Shown: positions 33,774-43,443 of the stretch, piece by piece
How the letters are laid out: the number at the start of each line of letters is the position of its first letter
Position numbering within the stretch: position 1 is the first letter of the stretch
NCBI GenBank assembly: GCA_002452815.1
Contig: DKFM01000015.1
Coordinates: 1 to 64,000 of the forward strand
Direction of reading: 5' to 3'
Length of the DNA stretch: 64,000 nt
From: Rhodobacteraceae bacterium UBA6796
GTDB taxonomy: Bacteria > Pseudomonadota > Alphaproteobacteria > Rhodobacterales > Rhodobacteraceae
Made by a program: the position numbers and the translations under genes
The notes under the pieces: generated by a model
Told to the model about the DNA's origin: nothing
Databases searched by the model: none
The model's input: the letters and a program-made list of their open reading frames with translations, nothing else

Positions 33774-34813
33774 GCGCCCGCCTCCAGCCGCGGCAGACCG
33801 GCCAGCATTGCATTGAACTCGGCGATGCCGCCATCCTTGCGCGAGCCGAAGATCTGCACGATCAGCCCGCCCTCGGCATCGAAGGCCTCAAGGCTCAGCG
33901 CGGGGCCGTTCTTCGTGGGCTTGTCGACCAGCCAGACCTCGGCGATGTGGTCGCCGCGCAGATGCAGGTTGAAGCGCGGGTCGAGCACGTTGATCCAGGG
34001 GCCCATCGGGGTGACGGTCTCGATCCGGCCGCCGTGGATTTCGATGCAGCCCATGTTGCCGACGAAGATCATCACCGGGATCGCCTGCGCGGCTGCCTGT
34101 TCCAGCAACAGCCGCACGGCGTCGGTGGCCATCGCGGTGGCCAGCGGGTCGCCCGCGATCCGATAGGCGCCCAGCCGGTTCATCTTGAGCTTCGACACCA
34201 GCCGCAGGAACTGATGCGTGTCGGTCATCTGCGCCCATTCGGCGCGCAGGATTTCGGCCTTGGCCGGGTCTGCCTTGGGGGCCTCGGTGGGCGCGCGCGG
34301 CGCCAGATCCAGCGTCTGGGACTGTTCGGGCAGGCGCAACCCGGCGACCAGGCGGTCAAAGGCCGCCACGTCGCTTTCGGGTTTCAGATGGATCTTGTGG
34401 ATCGCATCGCCCGCCGCGTCGAAAACCTGGACCGAGCGTTTGCCCCCTTCGTCCAGCGCGAAGGCATGCACCCAGTGGCGGGCAAAGATCCGCAGGTCGA
34501 TCTCGGAACCCAGCACCATCTGTGCATGCCCGCCCGAGTGATAGGCCTCATAGGTGCCGCGCCGTTCGATCACGCAGCTTTCATTGCGCGTCAGCGCCAT
34601 CACGTCGCCCAATGCCGTGACCAGCGGCATCAGCGCGTCCGGGTGCGGCGCGATCCGGGTCGCGCCAGCGCCCACCTGCGCGGCCACAAGATCGGCCTCG
34701 CGCAGCCCGTGCTGGGCGGCGAAATCGCGGGCGCGCAGCTTGGGCGCCTCCGCGCGCAGGGCACGGATATGAGCGGGGGACATGAGGTCGGAAGTGGAGC
34801 CATCGGCAGCCAT
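33770..34813 (-). CDS. hmuS: Haem-degrading/haem-trafficking protein HmuS (347 aa)
   Basis: ATG 34813 follows AAAGGATC; the frame continues upstream without conserved sequence. The HemS/ChuS family is recognised from LRARDFAAQHGLREADLVAAQ, the central duplication of the ChuS fold, and MIFVGNMGCIEIHGGRIETVTPMGPWINVLDPRFNLHLR. It binds haem in the cytoplasm, and some members release the iron. It is the first gene of the hmuSTUV operon and is divergent from hmuR. Confidence 0.92.
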   Translation of the reverse strand: MAADGSTSDLMSPAHIRALRAEAPKLRARDFAAQHGLREADLVAAQVGAGATRIAPHPDALMPLVTALGDVMALTRNESCVIERRGTYEAYHSGGHAQMVLGSEIDLRIFARHWVHAFALDEGGKRSVQVFDAAGDAIHKIHLKPESDVAAFDRLVAGLRLPEQSQTLDLAPRAPTEAPKADPAKAEILRAEWAQMTDTHQFLRLVSKLKMNRLGAYRIAGDPLATAMATDAVRLLLEQAAAQAIPVMIFVGNMGCIEIHGGRIETVTPMGPWINVLDPRFNLHLRGDHIAEVWLVDKPTKNGPALSLEAFDAEGGLIVQIFGSRKDGGIAEFNAMLAGLPRLEAGA

Positions 34814-34906
34814 GCAAGATCCTTTCGCGGTCTTTTGGAAGGCGCGGATCTGGCGGGAGGCGGGGCCTCGGGCTGGGCGCAGGGGCGAACATACGCCAAG
34901 ATATAC

Positions 34907-34935
34907 TTGACTAGTTTTGTCGGATTCCCTAATCG
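34907..34935 (+). promoter_or_regulatory. Candidate promoter of hmuR
   Basis: TTGACT (34907-34912) and TAATCG (34930-34935) are separated by 17 bases. They lie in the 196-base gap between hmuS and hmuR, about 75 bases before the hmuR start. No clear Fur, Irr or RirA box could be assigned by eye. Confidence 0.4.
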
Positions 34936-35009
34936 ACATTCACGGGAAGTTCAAGACAGATTCTGCTGCCAGCCTCGTGCCAGCCCCTCGCAGACAAAAA
35001 GGGGATATC

Positions 35010-37112
35010 ATGGCACGCATGCCGTCAGCCCGACGCGGGCATCTTTTCACATCCGTCACCACGGCCGCGCTGATCGCCGCCGCACCCATGCCGGCGCTGG
35101 CACAAGAAGGCGAAGACGTCATCACCCTGTTGGGGCGGATCGTTTTCGGCTGGGGGCAGCCCAAGGTGGCGATCGACACGCCGCAGGCGGTCAGTGTGCT
35201 CGATCAGCAGGATCTGGACCGCGAGCAGCCGCGCACCCTGGGCGATCTGTTCGCCAATGTGCCGGGCGTGCAGGCCGCGGGCGCCTCGGCGCGGGCTTTG
35301 GGGCAGGCGTTCAACATCCGCGGTATCGGCAATGCCGAACAGGCGGGCAGCCAGAACCGGATCATCGTCACGGTCGACGGCGCGGTGAAGTTCTTCGAGC
35401 AATACCGCACCGGCTCGTTCTTCGGTGACCCCGAGCTTTACAAGCGCGTCGAGGTGCTGCGGGGGCCTGCGTCCTCTACGCTTTACGGGTCCGGGGCGAT
35501 TGGCGGTGTGGTCAACTTCACCACCAAGGATGCGGCCGATTTCATCCCCGAGGGAAAGACCGGCGCGGTCCGCTTCAAGGGCAGCTATGACAGCAACGGC
35601 GACGGGCGGATCGGCACGGTGACGCTGGCGCAGACTCTGGGCGAGAATGCCGATTTGCTGGCCAGTTTCTCGTTGGGCAGTTCGGGCGACATGAAAGACG
35701 GCGGCGGCGATACGATCCCGGCGACGGCGGGCGATCGCTGGTCGGGGCTGGTCAAGGGCAACTATTACTTCGGCGAGAATGACGACCAGCGCCTGACGCT
35801 GAGCCTGTCGCGCACCGACAGCGATCTGGACGACGCCGCCGTGGCGCAGACCGGAGGGGCGGTGGCGACCTATTTCGGCACCTCTGATCTGCATGCCATC
35901 GACGACACGGTGACACTGACCTATGCGCATGAAGGGGCGGACAATCCCTGGCTCGATTTCGAGGCGTCGCTGAGCTATTCCGACACCTCGACCGAGCGCG
36001 ACAACTTCTCGCTGGGGTTCATGTGTGGCGCCGGCACGATGCAGGTGCTGTGCCCGAACACGGCCAGTTATGAAACCACGGCGCTCAGGCTGGAAAATAC
36101 CGTCGAAATGAGCACGGGCGCCTGGCAGAATTATCTGACCTTCGGCACGCAGCTGTCGCATCAGGATCGCTTCGCGCGATCCAGTGTCGGGGCGCCTGCG
36201 TTCCACCCGGGGGGCACCGAAGACAAGCTGGGCGTCTATGCGCAGGGCGAGCTGATCTGGAACGACCGGCTGACGATCACCCCGGGGCTGCGGATCGACC
36301 GTGCGTGGCTTTCGCCCGATGCCTCGGCGGCTGCGGCGGGGGGAACCGATCAGTCTGATACGGCCATTTCGCCCAAGATCGCCGCGCTTTACAAGCTTGA
36401 CGAAAGCTGGGGTGTCTTCGGATCGCTCGCGCGCACCGAACGCATGCCGACGCTGGACGAGCTGTATTCGAGCGACGGCATCGGTGCGGCGGGCCGGATG
36501 CCGAGCCTCAATCTGGACAAGGAAAAGGCCACCACCGTCGAGCTGGGCGTGACCTATCAGGCGCAGGGCGTTTTCAGCGCGGATGACAGCCTGACCGCAA
36601 AGGCCACGCTGTTTCACAACGACCTGACCGACCTGATTGCGGCAAACCCTTCGGGCTCGGCCGGGCTGCCGTATTTCCGCAACATCAATGCCGCCAAGAT
36701 CTGGGGGGCTGAACTGGAAGCGGCCTATGATGCCGAGCGCTGGTTCGGTCAGCTGGCCTGGTCCAAGGTGCGTTCGAAGGATGAATCGACCGGTCTGACG
36801 CTGACCGACACGCCGGCCGAGAACATCGCGCTGACGCTGGGGGCGAAATTCCCCGATCAGGGGGTGCGCATGGGCTGGCGGGTGCAGGGCTTCGCGGCGA
36901 TCACGACCGCGTCGGCCACGACCTCGGCCGGGGGCTATGCGGTGCATGACGCCTTCGTCAGCTGGCAGCCGCAGAGCGAGGCCCTGGCCGGGCTTTCGGT
37001 CAACCTGACGGTCGAGAACGTGTTCGACCGCGATTATCGCAACAACCTGTCGCTGGATGATGCGCCCGGGCGCAACGTCAAGATCGCGCTGGCAAAGGCG
37101 GTGACCTGGTAA
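35010..37112 (+). CDS. hmuR: TonB-dependent haem receptor (700 aa)
   Basis: ATG 35010 follows AAAGGGG. Signal peptide ends in PALAQE, then an ITLLGRIVF segment in the position of the TonB box. The plug carries PRTLGDLFANVPGVQ and the FNIRGIG motif and RIIVTVDGAVKFFEQYRTGSFF; the barrel contains a FRAP-like region and NPNL-like NPxL equivalents are not obvious. The protein ends with a barrel-closing aromatic (VTW). The position beside hmuSTUV makes haem the likely substrate. A strong terminator follows. Confidence 0.92.
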   Translation: MARMPSARRGHLFTSVTTAALIAAAPMPALAQEGEDVITLLGRIVFGWGQPKVAIDTPQAVSVLDQQDLDREQPRTLGDLFANVPGVQAAGASARALGQAFNIRGIGNAEQAGSQNRIIVTVDGAVKFFEQYRTGSFFGDPELYKRVEVLRGPASSTLYGSGAIGGVVNFTTKDAADFIPEGKTGAVRFKGSYDSNGDGRIGTVTLAQTLGENADLLASFSLGSSGDMKDGGGDTIPATAGDRWSGLVKGNYYFGENDDQRLTLSLSRTDSDLDDAAVAQTGGAVATYFGTSDLHAIDDTVTLTYAHEGADNPWLDFEASLSYSDTSTERDNFSLGFMCGAGTMQVLCPNTASYETTALRLENTVEMSTGAWQNYLTFGTQLSHQDRFARSSVGAPAFHPGGTEDKLGVYAQGELIWNDRLTITPGLRIDRAWLSPDASAAAAGGTDQSDTAISPKIAALYKLDESWGVFGSLARTERMPTLDELYSSDGIGAAGRMPSLNLDKEKATTVELGVTYQAQGVFSADDSLTAKATLFHNDLTDLIAANPSGSAGLPYFRNINAAKIWGAELEAAYDAERWFGQLAWSKVRSKDESTGLTLTDTPAENIALTLGAKFPDQGVRMGWRVQGFAAITTASATTSAGGYAVHDAFVSWQPQSEALAGLSVNLTVENVFDRDYRNNLSLDDAPGRNVKIALAKAVTW

Positions 37113-37143
37113 GACCGCCGGTCCGTTTCGCATGGATCGTCCA

Positions 37144-37171
37144 CGCCGCCCCGAAAGGGGCGGCGTTATTT
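37144..37171 (+). terminator. Terminator of hmuR
   Basis: CGCCGCCCC (37144-37152), loop GAAA, GGGGCGGCG (37157-37165), then TTATTT. A near-perfect rho-independent terminator between the convergent hmuR and DUF6525 genes. Confidence 0.85.
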
Positions 37172-37428
37172 CATTGCCCTGCCGCCTGCGACCGGGCGCG
37201 CTCCCGTGCGAGCGTGGCGGCCTCGGCCGCGGCCAGCCGTGCCACGGCGGCGGCTTCGCTGCCGGTCTCGCGCAGGGCCCGCGTCCAGATCCGCCCGACC
37301 GAGGCCGCCGACCACGGCAGCACCGCCTGCGCCACCCAGGCGCGGGCCGGGGCGGGCAGGCGGTCGAAGGCGGCCATTGGCGCGGGCCGGGTGCGCGTGG
37401 GCAGCCGGGTGGCCAGATTGCGCCTCAT
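37171..37428 (-). CDS. DUF6525 family protein (85 aa)
   Basis: ATG 37428 overlaps the stop of the GTPase gene. The sequence [47 protein letters not shown] is a pattern I know from short Rhodobacteraceae proteins annotated DUF6525. The rest is an Ala/Glu/Arg helix. Function unknown. Translational coupling to the GTPase suggests a related role in zinc starvation, which is inferred from position only. Confidence 0.75.
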   Translation of the reverse strand: MRRNLATRLPTRTRPAPMAAFDRLPAPARAWVAQAVLPWSAASVGRIWTRALRETGSEAAAVARLAAAEAATLARERARSQAAGQ

Positions 37429-38633
37429 GCGTCGGCCTGCGCCGCAGCACCCCACCGCGGGAACGGGTCGGGCAGGGTGGCCCAGACTTCGGGGATGAAG
37501 CGGGTCTCGGGCACCAGACAGCGGTCGAGCATCGCCTCGATCCGGGCGCGGTTCATGGTGCCAAGCATGCCGATGAAGACCATCTCTTGCCGCCGGTCGC
37601 CGAATTCCTGTGCCACGGCGGCGGCCATCCGGGCGCGCGCCTCGGCGGGCCAGCGGCTTTCGGGCACCGCCGCCCACCACAGCCCGAGCCCGCGCACCTC
37701 GAGCATCGGCCCCGCGACGGAAAATTCGCCGGCCCAGTCAGGCCGCGTCGCCAGCCAGAAATGCCCCTTGGCCCGGATAACCCCCGGCAGCGGCGTTTCA
37801 AAGAATTCGGCCAGTTTCGCGGGGTCGAACGGGCGTTCGGCGCGATAGACGAAAGAGGTGATGCCATATTCGGCATCTTCGGGCACATGATCGGCAAAGC
37901 CATACAGCTCTTGCGCCCAGGTCGGGTGACGGTGCGCGGCCTCGAAACTGAAGCGCCCGGTGCCCAGGATCTTGGACGGATCGACACGGCCGAAATCGGT
38001 TTCGATGATCTTTGCATCGGCATTCAGGGCCCGCAGGATCGCGCGGGCGGTCGTGCGCTGCGCTTGGGTCGCGGTGCCGATCTTGTTCAGCACGATCACG
38101 TCGGCAAATTCGATCTGCTCGGTCAGCAGTTGCACCAGACTGCGTTCGTCCTCGGGGCCCAGCTCGGCGCCGCGGTCGGCCAGAAAATCCTGCGTGCTGA
38201 AATCGCGCGTCAGGTTGGCGGCATCGACCACGGTCACCATCGTGTCGAGCCGGGCCACATCATCCAGCGCCAGCCCGTTTTCGTCGCGGAATTCGAAGGT
38301 CGCGGCCACCGGCAGGGGTTCGGACACGCCGGTCGATTCGATCAGCAGATAGTCGAAGCGGTTCTCGGCGGCGAGCCTGCGCACCTCGGTCAGCAGGTCG
38401 TCGCGCAGCGTGCAGCAGATGCAGCCGTTGGTCAGTTCGACCAGCTTTTCCTCGCCGCGCGTCAGGCTGCCCCCGGCGCGGATCAGATCGGCGTCGATAT
38501 TCACCTCGGACATGTCGTTGACGATGACGGCCACGCGCTGACCGGCGCGATTGGCCAGAATGTGATTGAGAAGCGTGGTCTTGCCGGCCCCGAGGAAGCC
38601 GGAAAGCACGGTGACGGGAAGACGGTTGGTCAT
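37425..38633 (-). CDS. COG0523 (CobW/ZinG-type) metal GTPase (402 aa)
   Basis: ATG 38633 ([12 protein letters not shown]). The G domain has Walker [10 protein letters not shown] near residue 10-18, the metal-binding CICC motif ([13 protein letters not shown]) near 65-75, [10 protein letters not shown] and NKIG. The CobW C-terminal domain includes the stretch [12 protein letters not shown] and HPTWAQE. These GTPases deliver metal to client enzymes; two Zur-type boxes directly upstream suggest a zinc-specific member used when zinc is scarce. It is not next to cobalamin genes, so a CobW role is unlikely. Confidence 0.88.
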   Translation of the reverse strand: MTNRLPVTVLSGFLGAGKTTLLNHILANRAGQRVAVIVNDMSEVNIDADLIRAGGSLTRGEEKLVELTNGCICCTLRDDLLTEVRRLAAENRFDYLLIESTGVSEPLPVAATFEFRDENGLALDDVARLDTMVTVVDAANLTRDFSTQDFLADRGAELGPEDERSLVQLLTEQIEFADVIVLNKIGTATQAQRTTARAILRALNADAKIIETDFGRVDPSKILGTGRFSFEAAHRHPTWAQELYGFADHVPEDAEYGITSFVYRAERPFDPAKLAEFFETPLPGVIRAKGHFWLATRPDWAGEFSVAGPMLEVRGLGLWWAAVPESRWPAEARARMAAAVAQEFGDRRQEMVFIGMLGTMNRARIEAMLDRCLVPETRFIPEVWATLPDPFPRWGAAAQADA

Positions 38634-38643
38634 GGCGATTCCT

Positions 38644-38673
38644 GTTATAGTGTAACGAGTGTTATACAGTAAC
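38644..38673 (-). promoter_or_regulatory. Two tandem Zur-type boxes
   Basis: GTTATAGTGTAAC (38644-38656) and GTTATACAGTAAC (38661-38673) are near-palindromic and repeated 17 bases apart, 11 bases before the GTPase start. They resemble the alphaproteobacterial Zur operator (GTTATA-TATAAC type). The region also precedes pth on the other strand. Confidence 0.65.
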
Positions 38674-38767
38674 ATTCATGCAGGGCAAGACCCGCCCCCC
38701 GGGCCCCGCAAATCCGGGCTGGCCGCGCGGGGCTGGCGCGGCTAAAACGCGATCAAAGGAGAATGCG

Positions 38768-39469
38768 ATGCAGCTTTGGGTCGGTCTGGGCAATCCCGGT
38801 GCGAAATATGCGGGCAACCGGCACAATATCGGGTTCATGGCGTTGGACCGGATCGCCGCGGATCACGGCTTCGCACCGTGGCGCGCGAAGTTTCAGGGCC
38901 AGCTAAGCGAGGGGCGGCTCGGGTCAGAGCGGATTGTCCTGCTCAAGCCCGAAACCTTCATGAACCTGTCGGGGCAGTCGGTGCGCGCGGCGGCGGATTT
39001 CTACAAGATCGCGCCCTCGGAAATCGTCGTGTTCCATGACGAACTGGATCTGGCGCCGGGAAAATGCCGGGTGAAATCGGGGGGCGGGCATGCGGGCCAC
39101 AACGGCTTGCGCTCGATCCACGCGCATATCGGCGATGCTTACGACCGTGTGCGGCTGGGCATCGGGCATCCCGGTCACAAGGATCGCGTGGCCGATTATG
39201 TGCTGAGCGATTTTGCCAAGGCCGATCAGGACTGGCTTGACGATCTGTTGCGCGGCATTTCGGATGGCGCGCCCGCGCTGGCGGCGGGCGAGGGCGGCAA
39301 GTTCCTGAATGCGGTCAGCCTGCGCACGGCGCCGCCGCGCAGTTCGGGTGGGGCCGGGGCTGCGCCGCAGGCAAAGCAGGCGCCCACCCCGAAACCCGCG
39401 CCGCCCGCAGCTGCGCCCGCCGATCCCCGCTCGGCCCTGGAAAAACTGGCCGACAAGTTCAAACGCTAA
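38768..39469 (+). CDS. pth: Peptidyl-tRNA hydrolase (233 aa)
   Basis: ATG 38768 follows AAAGGAG; an earlier in-frame ATG at 38678 adds only Pro/Gly sequence. Motifs: WVGLGNPG at 4-11, the catalytic His19 in NRHNIGF, KPETFMNLSG, the Asp in VFHDELDL and GGGHAGHNGLRS. It recycles stalled peptidyl-tRNA in the cytosol. The last 40 residues are a Pro/Ala linker and a basic helix, an extension beyond the usual 190-residue core. The divergent neighbour is Zur-linked. Confidence 0.95.
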   Translation: MQLWVGLGNPGAKYAGNRHNIGFMALDRIAADHGFAPWRAKFQGQLSEGRLGSERIVLLKPETFMNLSGQSVRAAADFYKIAPSEIVVFHDELDLAPGKCRVKSGGGHAGHNGLRSIHAHIGDAYDRVRLGIGHPGHKDRVADYVLSDFAKADQDWLDDLLRGISDGAPALAAGEGGKFLNAVSLRTAPPRSSGGAGAAPQAKQAPTPKPAPPAAAPADPRSALEKLADKFKR

Positions 39470-39489
39470 GCCCGGCGCAGGGGCGCGTC

Positions 39490-39918
39490 TTACCAGTGGC
39501 CGGTGTTGGGCATGCTGGCCCAGGGCTCTGCCGGGGGCAGGGCGGCGCCATTCTGCAGCAGCTCGATCGAGATATTGTCGGGGCTGCGCACGAAGGCCAT
39601 GTGCCCGTCGCGGGGCGGGCGGTTGATGGTGACGCCATTGTCCATCAGGTGCTGACAGGTGGCATAGATGTCATCGACTCCATAGGCGAGGTGGCCGAAA
39701 TGGCGGCTGTCCGAGGGCAGGCCCGTATCGCCGTCCCAGTTGAAGGTCAGCTCGACGGGGCATTCCTCTTGCCCCTCGGGGGCCATGAAGACCAGCGTGA
39801 AACGCCCGGCCTCGTTGTCGTAGCGGCGGGTCTCGCGCAGGCCCAGCAGCTTGTAGAACGCCATGCTTTTTTCCAGGTCCAGAACGCGGACCATCGTGTG
39901 CAGATATTTCAGGCTCAT
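39490..39918 (-). CDS. gloA: Lactoylglutathione lyase (glyoxalase I) (142 aa)
   Basis: ATG 39918 (MSLKYLHTMVRV) follows GGAGAG. The metal ligands fall at the expected places: His6 (YLHTM), Glu in CPVELTFNW, His in RHFGHLAYGV and Glu in ISIELLQ. The family motif KSMAFYKLLGL is clear. It converts the methylglyoxal-glutathione adduct to lactoylglutathione. Converges with pth. Confidence 0.93.
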   Translation of the reverse strand: MSLKYLHTMVRVLDLEKSMAFYKLLGLRETRRYDNEAGRFTLVFMAPEGQEECPVELTFNWDGDTGLPSDSRHFGHLAYGVDDIYATCQHLMDNGVTINRPPRDGHMAFVRSPDNISIELLQNGAALPPAEPWASMPNTGHW

Positions 39919-39972
39919 CTCGGCTCTCCTTTGCCTTGCCCAAACTAAGGCGCGGGCGCGCGGTGACAAGGC

Positions 39973-41415
39973 TCAGAAGGTCGAGCGCAGGCCCACCGCC
40001 ACGGCCAGTTCGCTGCTTTCGAAACGGCTGATGTTGCTGTCGGTCACAATGCTTTGCAGCTTCACCTCGGGGGCGAACCCGGCATAGCTGACCGCAGGCG
40101 CCCACAGGCCCAGTTCGGCAAAGACGCTGTTGTCCTGACGCCCGCCTTCGGGGTGAAAGAACAGCACCGTATAATCGGGATAGACCGTGCGGCTGAGCCC
40201 GGCGCCCAGGCTGATCGCCAGCGGACCGAGCCGCAGGTCGGGTTCGTAATGCACCGATCCCGAAACCGACCAGTAGCGCGCATTGTCCAACCGCGATTGC
40301 AGCGCGCTGAGCGACACCCCCGCCGAAAATTGCCCCTGTGCCAAGGGTTGCGCATAGCCAAGGTTCAGCCTGCGGCGAATGTCGGTGCGGGTGTCGTCGT
40401 CGCGGGCGCGGGCCTCGGCGCTGGCACCAAAACTCAGCTGCGGGGTCGCGGGGCCGGTGCCGATCCGCCGGGTGCCGTTCAGGTCCAGCCCGGCGTAGTG
40501 ATAGGCCGCATCGCCCCCTTCCCAGACCTGACCGGCCGTCGCCTTGAGGCCAAGCCCGTAGCTGCCCAGAACCCGGGTATGACCCAGGCTGACACCCACC
40601 GCCGCGCCGGAATAATCCGAATTCGGAATTTCCGCGGGCAGGGTGCCGGGCGGGCTGCCGGGGGGCGGCAGGGCGATCGGGTGGCCTTCCAGATCGACCG
40701 CGCGCACATAGGTGTCCAGCCCGATCCGGGTTTCGCTGGTCTCGCCGCGCGCCAGCCGATAGCTGATGTCGAAGCTGGCGGTGCCGACAAGCCCGGGCAG
40801 GGCCATGGCGTCGTCGCTCAGGTAGCCCACTGCATCATAGCCGTCGATGATGTTCAGCCGCTCGTCCGCGCCGCCATTCGCGTTGTTCGAGGGGCGAAGC
40901 CCCAGCTTCACGCTCCAGGCCAGCGGGCTGATGGCACGCAGACGCTTGAAATCCCGCACGGCAACGGCGCGATAGCGCGGATCGGGCGCGTATTGGATCG
41001 TCTGGCGCGCCCAGTATTGCGCGGGGATCCAGCGTTGATCGGCCACCGCGACCTTGGCCGCCAGCCGGGCGGCCTCGTAATGCTGGCGTTCGGTTCCCGC
41101 CTTGGCAAAACTGCGTTTTGCGGCGGTGCGCGCGACCTGGGTCTGCCCCGCGCGCAGCATCACCAAGCCTACGACATAATGCCCCAGCGGATCGTCGGGC
41201 GCGCGCAACAACAGCGCCTCGGCGACGCGCAAGGCCTCGGCCTCGTGCCCCGTGGTGGTCAGCGCGGTCGCCAGCCGCTGCAATTGCGGCACGCTCAGAT
41301 CGGCAAGCTGCACCTCTTCGGCCCGGGCAGGCAGCACCCAGATCGCCAGAGCGGCCAGAGCCGACCACGCGGCCCGCCGCAGCGGGCCGCGCAGATGTCG
41401 CTCAGGGCAAGACAT
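39973..41415 (-). CDS. Slam-type outer membrane protein, T11SS (480 aa)
   Basis: ATG 41415 overlaps the end of the lipoprotein gene by 14 bases. Signal peptide (LAALAIWVLPARAEE), then a TPR-like region (residues about 35-150: LATALTTTGHEAEALRVAEALLLRAPDDPLGHYVVGLVMLRAGQ). From about 165 onward there are amphipathic strands with aromatic ends, closing in VAVGLRSTF, which fits a 14-strand barrel. This two-part layout is that of surface lipoprotein assembly modulators (DUF560), which move specific lipoproteins or haemophores to the outside of the cell. Confidence 0.82.
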   Translation of the reverse strand: MSCPERHLRGPLRRAAWSALAALAIWVLPARAEEVQLADLSVPQLQRLATALTTTGHEAEALRVAEALLLRAPDDPLGHYVVGLVMLRAGQTQVARTAAKRSFAKAGTERQHYEAARLAAKVAVADQRWIPAQYWARQTIQYAPDPRYRAVAVRDFKRLRAISPLAWSVKLGLRPSNNANGGADERLNIIDGYDAVGYLSDDAMALPGLVGTASFDISYRLARGETSETRIGLDTYVRAVDLEGHPIALPPPGSPPGTLPAEIPNSDYSGAAVGVSLGHTRVLGSYGLGLKATAGQVWEGGDAAYHYAGLDLNGTRRIGTGPATPQLSFGASAEARARDDDTRTDIRRRLNLGYAQPLAQGQFSAGVSLSALQSRLDNARYWSVSGSVHYEPDLRLGPLAISLGAGLSRTVYPDYTVLFFHPEGGRQDNSVFAELGLWAPAVSYAGFAPEVKLQSIVTDSNISRFESSELAVAVGLRSTF

Positions 41416-42337
41416 GGTTGCAGGGGGAAGAGGTATTGTCCGGGCCGCACTTGGTCAGCACGAAGGTGCCGTGTTCCAGTTCGCCGTCAAAAGAGTCTTC
41501 GACCTCTGTCAGGTAGACGACGCCTGCGACCGAATTCGCATCGGTGCCACCAAAGATCCCGCCGTAATCGCCAATCTCTTGAAGATCGGGATTCTCGGCC
41601 TTGCCGGCAAAGGTGCCGTCGGTGCCGATGGTGGTGGAAACAAGGATCACATCGTCCAGATTGAAGTTTTCATCAATCATCACCCGGTCATAGATCGCGC
41701 CATTGACCAGATTGTCGCTGAAGTTGGCGTTGAGGAAGATCGCCCCGCTGACCCGCGAGGATTGCCGCGGCTGAATGGCGGGGTCGGCATCGCCGGGGTC
41801 CAGCAATTCGCTGGTCGGGTCGCCGTATTGCACGCGACCGTTCATCACCGCCGCATAGTCGCCCGCGTAGGAAACCTGCCCTTCGGCCGGTCCGTCGCCG
41901 ATTTCGGGACGGTCGAAGCTGCCGTTGCGGCTGTAGATCCCGCCGCCGAAATGGCGGTTGAACTGGCCGCCATCGGACACCGTCGCCGCCGTGACCGCGC
42001 CATCGTCCGAGGTCTTGGCCAGCGCCACGAACATCCGGTCGAGCGCGTCTTCCTGCATCTTGTAAGCCTTGTAACCCGCCACATCCAGCGAGGCGACGCG
42101 GTCGAACTCGACCAGCGTCGGGGTCGAATCGAGGCCAGCGATCTGCACCTGCAATGTCGTGCCGTCATAGGCGATGGCCTGCAGGTCGCCCTTCAGCACG
42201 GTGGGAATCGTCGTCGTCTCGGTGCCGCCATCGGTCGTGCCGCCGGTTCCGTCCGGGCTCGATATGACGGCGGGGCCATTTCCGCTGCAGGCTGCAATCG
42301 CCAGCAGGGCCGCCAGCGGCCAAATAACTCTCGACAT
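41402..42337 (-). CDS. Lipoprotein with TbpB-like domain, probable Slam cargo (311 aa)
   Basis: ATG 42337 gives an N-terminus with a lipobox ending LAIAAC, so the mature protein starts with acylated Cys at about residue 17. A Gly/Thr-rich linker follows. The last third has GAIFLNANFSDNLVNGAIYDR and SVAGVVYLTEVEDSFDGELEHGTFVLTKC, the strand pattern of the C-terminal beta-barrel of TbpB-like proteins (often ending in FxLTKC or similar). It is translationally coupled to the Slam gene, so it is likely exported by it. The ligand is unknown, but iron or haem is plausible given the nearby hmu genes. Confidence 0.78.
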   Translation of the reverse strand: MSRVIWPLAALLAIAACSGNGPAVISSPDGTGGTTDGGTETTTIPTVLKGDLQAIAYDGTTLQVQIAGLDSTPTLVEFDRVASLDVAGYKAYKMQEDALDRMFVALAKTSDDGAVTAATVSDGGQFNRHFGGGIYSRNGSFDRPEIGDGPAEGQVSYAGDYAAVMNGRVQYGDPTSELLDPGDADPAIQPRQSSRVSGAIFLNANFSDNLVNGAIYDRVMIDENFNLDDVILVSTTIGTDGTFAGKAENPDLQEIGDYGGIFGGTDANSVAGVVYLTEVEDSFDGELEHGTFVLTKCGPDNTSSPCNHVLP

Positions 42338-42606
42338 TATGGTTCTTTCTTTAAATCCTGCCTGCTGTGAGCGTGCCGAAAATGTCGAAAAAAGTCAATT
42401 TCTGTAACGCCTTCGCGAGGTCGGTGTGGCGGGCTGTGCCCCTGTGGCGACACCCTGCGACGCCGGGCACAGCATCTCGCGGCCAGCCCTGGGCGGGGCG
42501 GCAAATCTGGTGTGGGGCCGGGCCGGGCGGCAGGATCGGCTTTGCCCTGCCGCGTTGAAGTCGTTATACCCCGAGACAGGCGCAAACGACGGCGGAGGAC
42601 ACAGGC

Positions 42607-43440
42607 GTGCGGCAGTATTTGGACGCTCTGCAAACGGTTCTGGATCATGGCGAGGTCTCGACCGACCGCACCGGCACCGGCACGATTTCCTATTTCGGCC
42701 TGCAGTGCCGCTATTCGCTGGCCGATGGCTTCCCGCTGGTGACGACCAAGAAGCTGCATCTGAAGTCGATCATCCACGAATTGCTGTGGTTTCTGGCGGG
42801 CGATACCAACATTCGCTATCTGAAGGAAAACGGCGTTTCGATCTGGGACGAATGGGCCGATGAAAATGGCGATCTGGGGCCGGTTTACGGGCACCAATGG
42901 CGCCGCTTTCCCAAGCTTGTTGACAGTGGCCAGGCGGTGAATGGCCGGACGCTCTATTTCGCGGAAAGCGTCGATCAGATCGCCGATCTGGTGGCCGCGA
43001 TCAAGGCCACGCCCGATAGCCGGCGGCTGATCGTCTCGGCGTGGAACCCGGGCGAGGTGGGGCAGATGGCGCTGCCGCCGTGCCATACGCTGTGGCAGGT
43101 GCGCATCATCGGCCGCAAGATACATCTGCAACTGTATCAACGTTCGGCCGACATGTTCCTGGGCGTGCCGTTCAACATCGCGTCCTATGCGTTGCTGCTG
43201 GCGATGCTGGCGCATGTGACGGGCTATGAGCCGGGCGATTTCGTGCATTCGATCGGCGATGCGCATATCTATTCCAACCATCTGGAGCAGGTGAAAACCC
43301 AGCTCGCGCGTAGCCCCAAACCGCTGCCGCAGTTGCGGCTGACCCGGGATGTGGACTCGATCTTCGATTTCAAATTCGAGGATTTCGCCTTCGACAATTA
43401 CACCCCCGATCCGGCGATCAAAGCGCCCGTGGCGGTCTGA
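42607..43440 (+). CDS. thyA: Thymidylate synthase (277 aa)
   Basis: GTG 42607 with CGGAGGACA upstream. Key motifs: [35 protein letters not shown], the catalytic Cys in [28 protein letters not shown] and DAHIYSNH. It makes dTMP from dUMP with methylene-tetrahydrofolate. Length and motifs normal. folA follows after three bases, so both are one operon that recycles the dihydrofolate made here. Confidence 0.97.
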   Translation: MRQYLDALQTVLDHGEVSTDRTGTGTISYFGLQCRYSLADGFPLVTTKKLHLKSIIHELLWFLAGDTNIRYLKENGVSIWDEWADENGDLGPVYGHQWRRFPKLVDSGQAVNGRTLYFAESVDQIADLVAAIKATPDSRRLIVSAWNPGEVGQMALPPCHTLWQVRIIGRKIHLQLYQRSADMFLGVPFNIASYALLLAMLAHVTGYEPGDFVHSIGDAHIYSNHLEQVKTQLARSPKPLPQLRLTRDVDSIFDFKFEDFAFDNYTPDPAIKAPVAV

Positions 43441-43443
43441 GCC

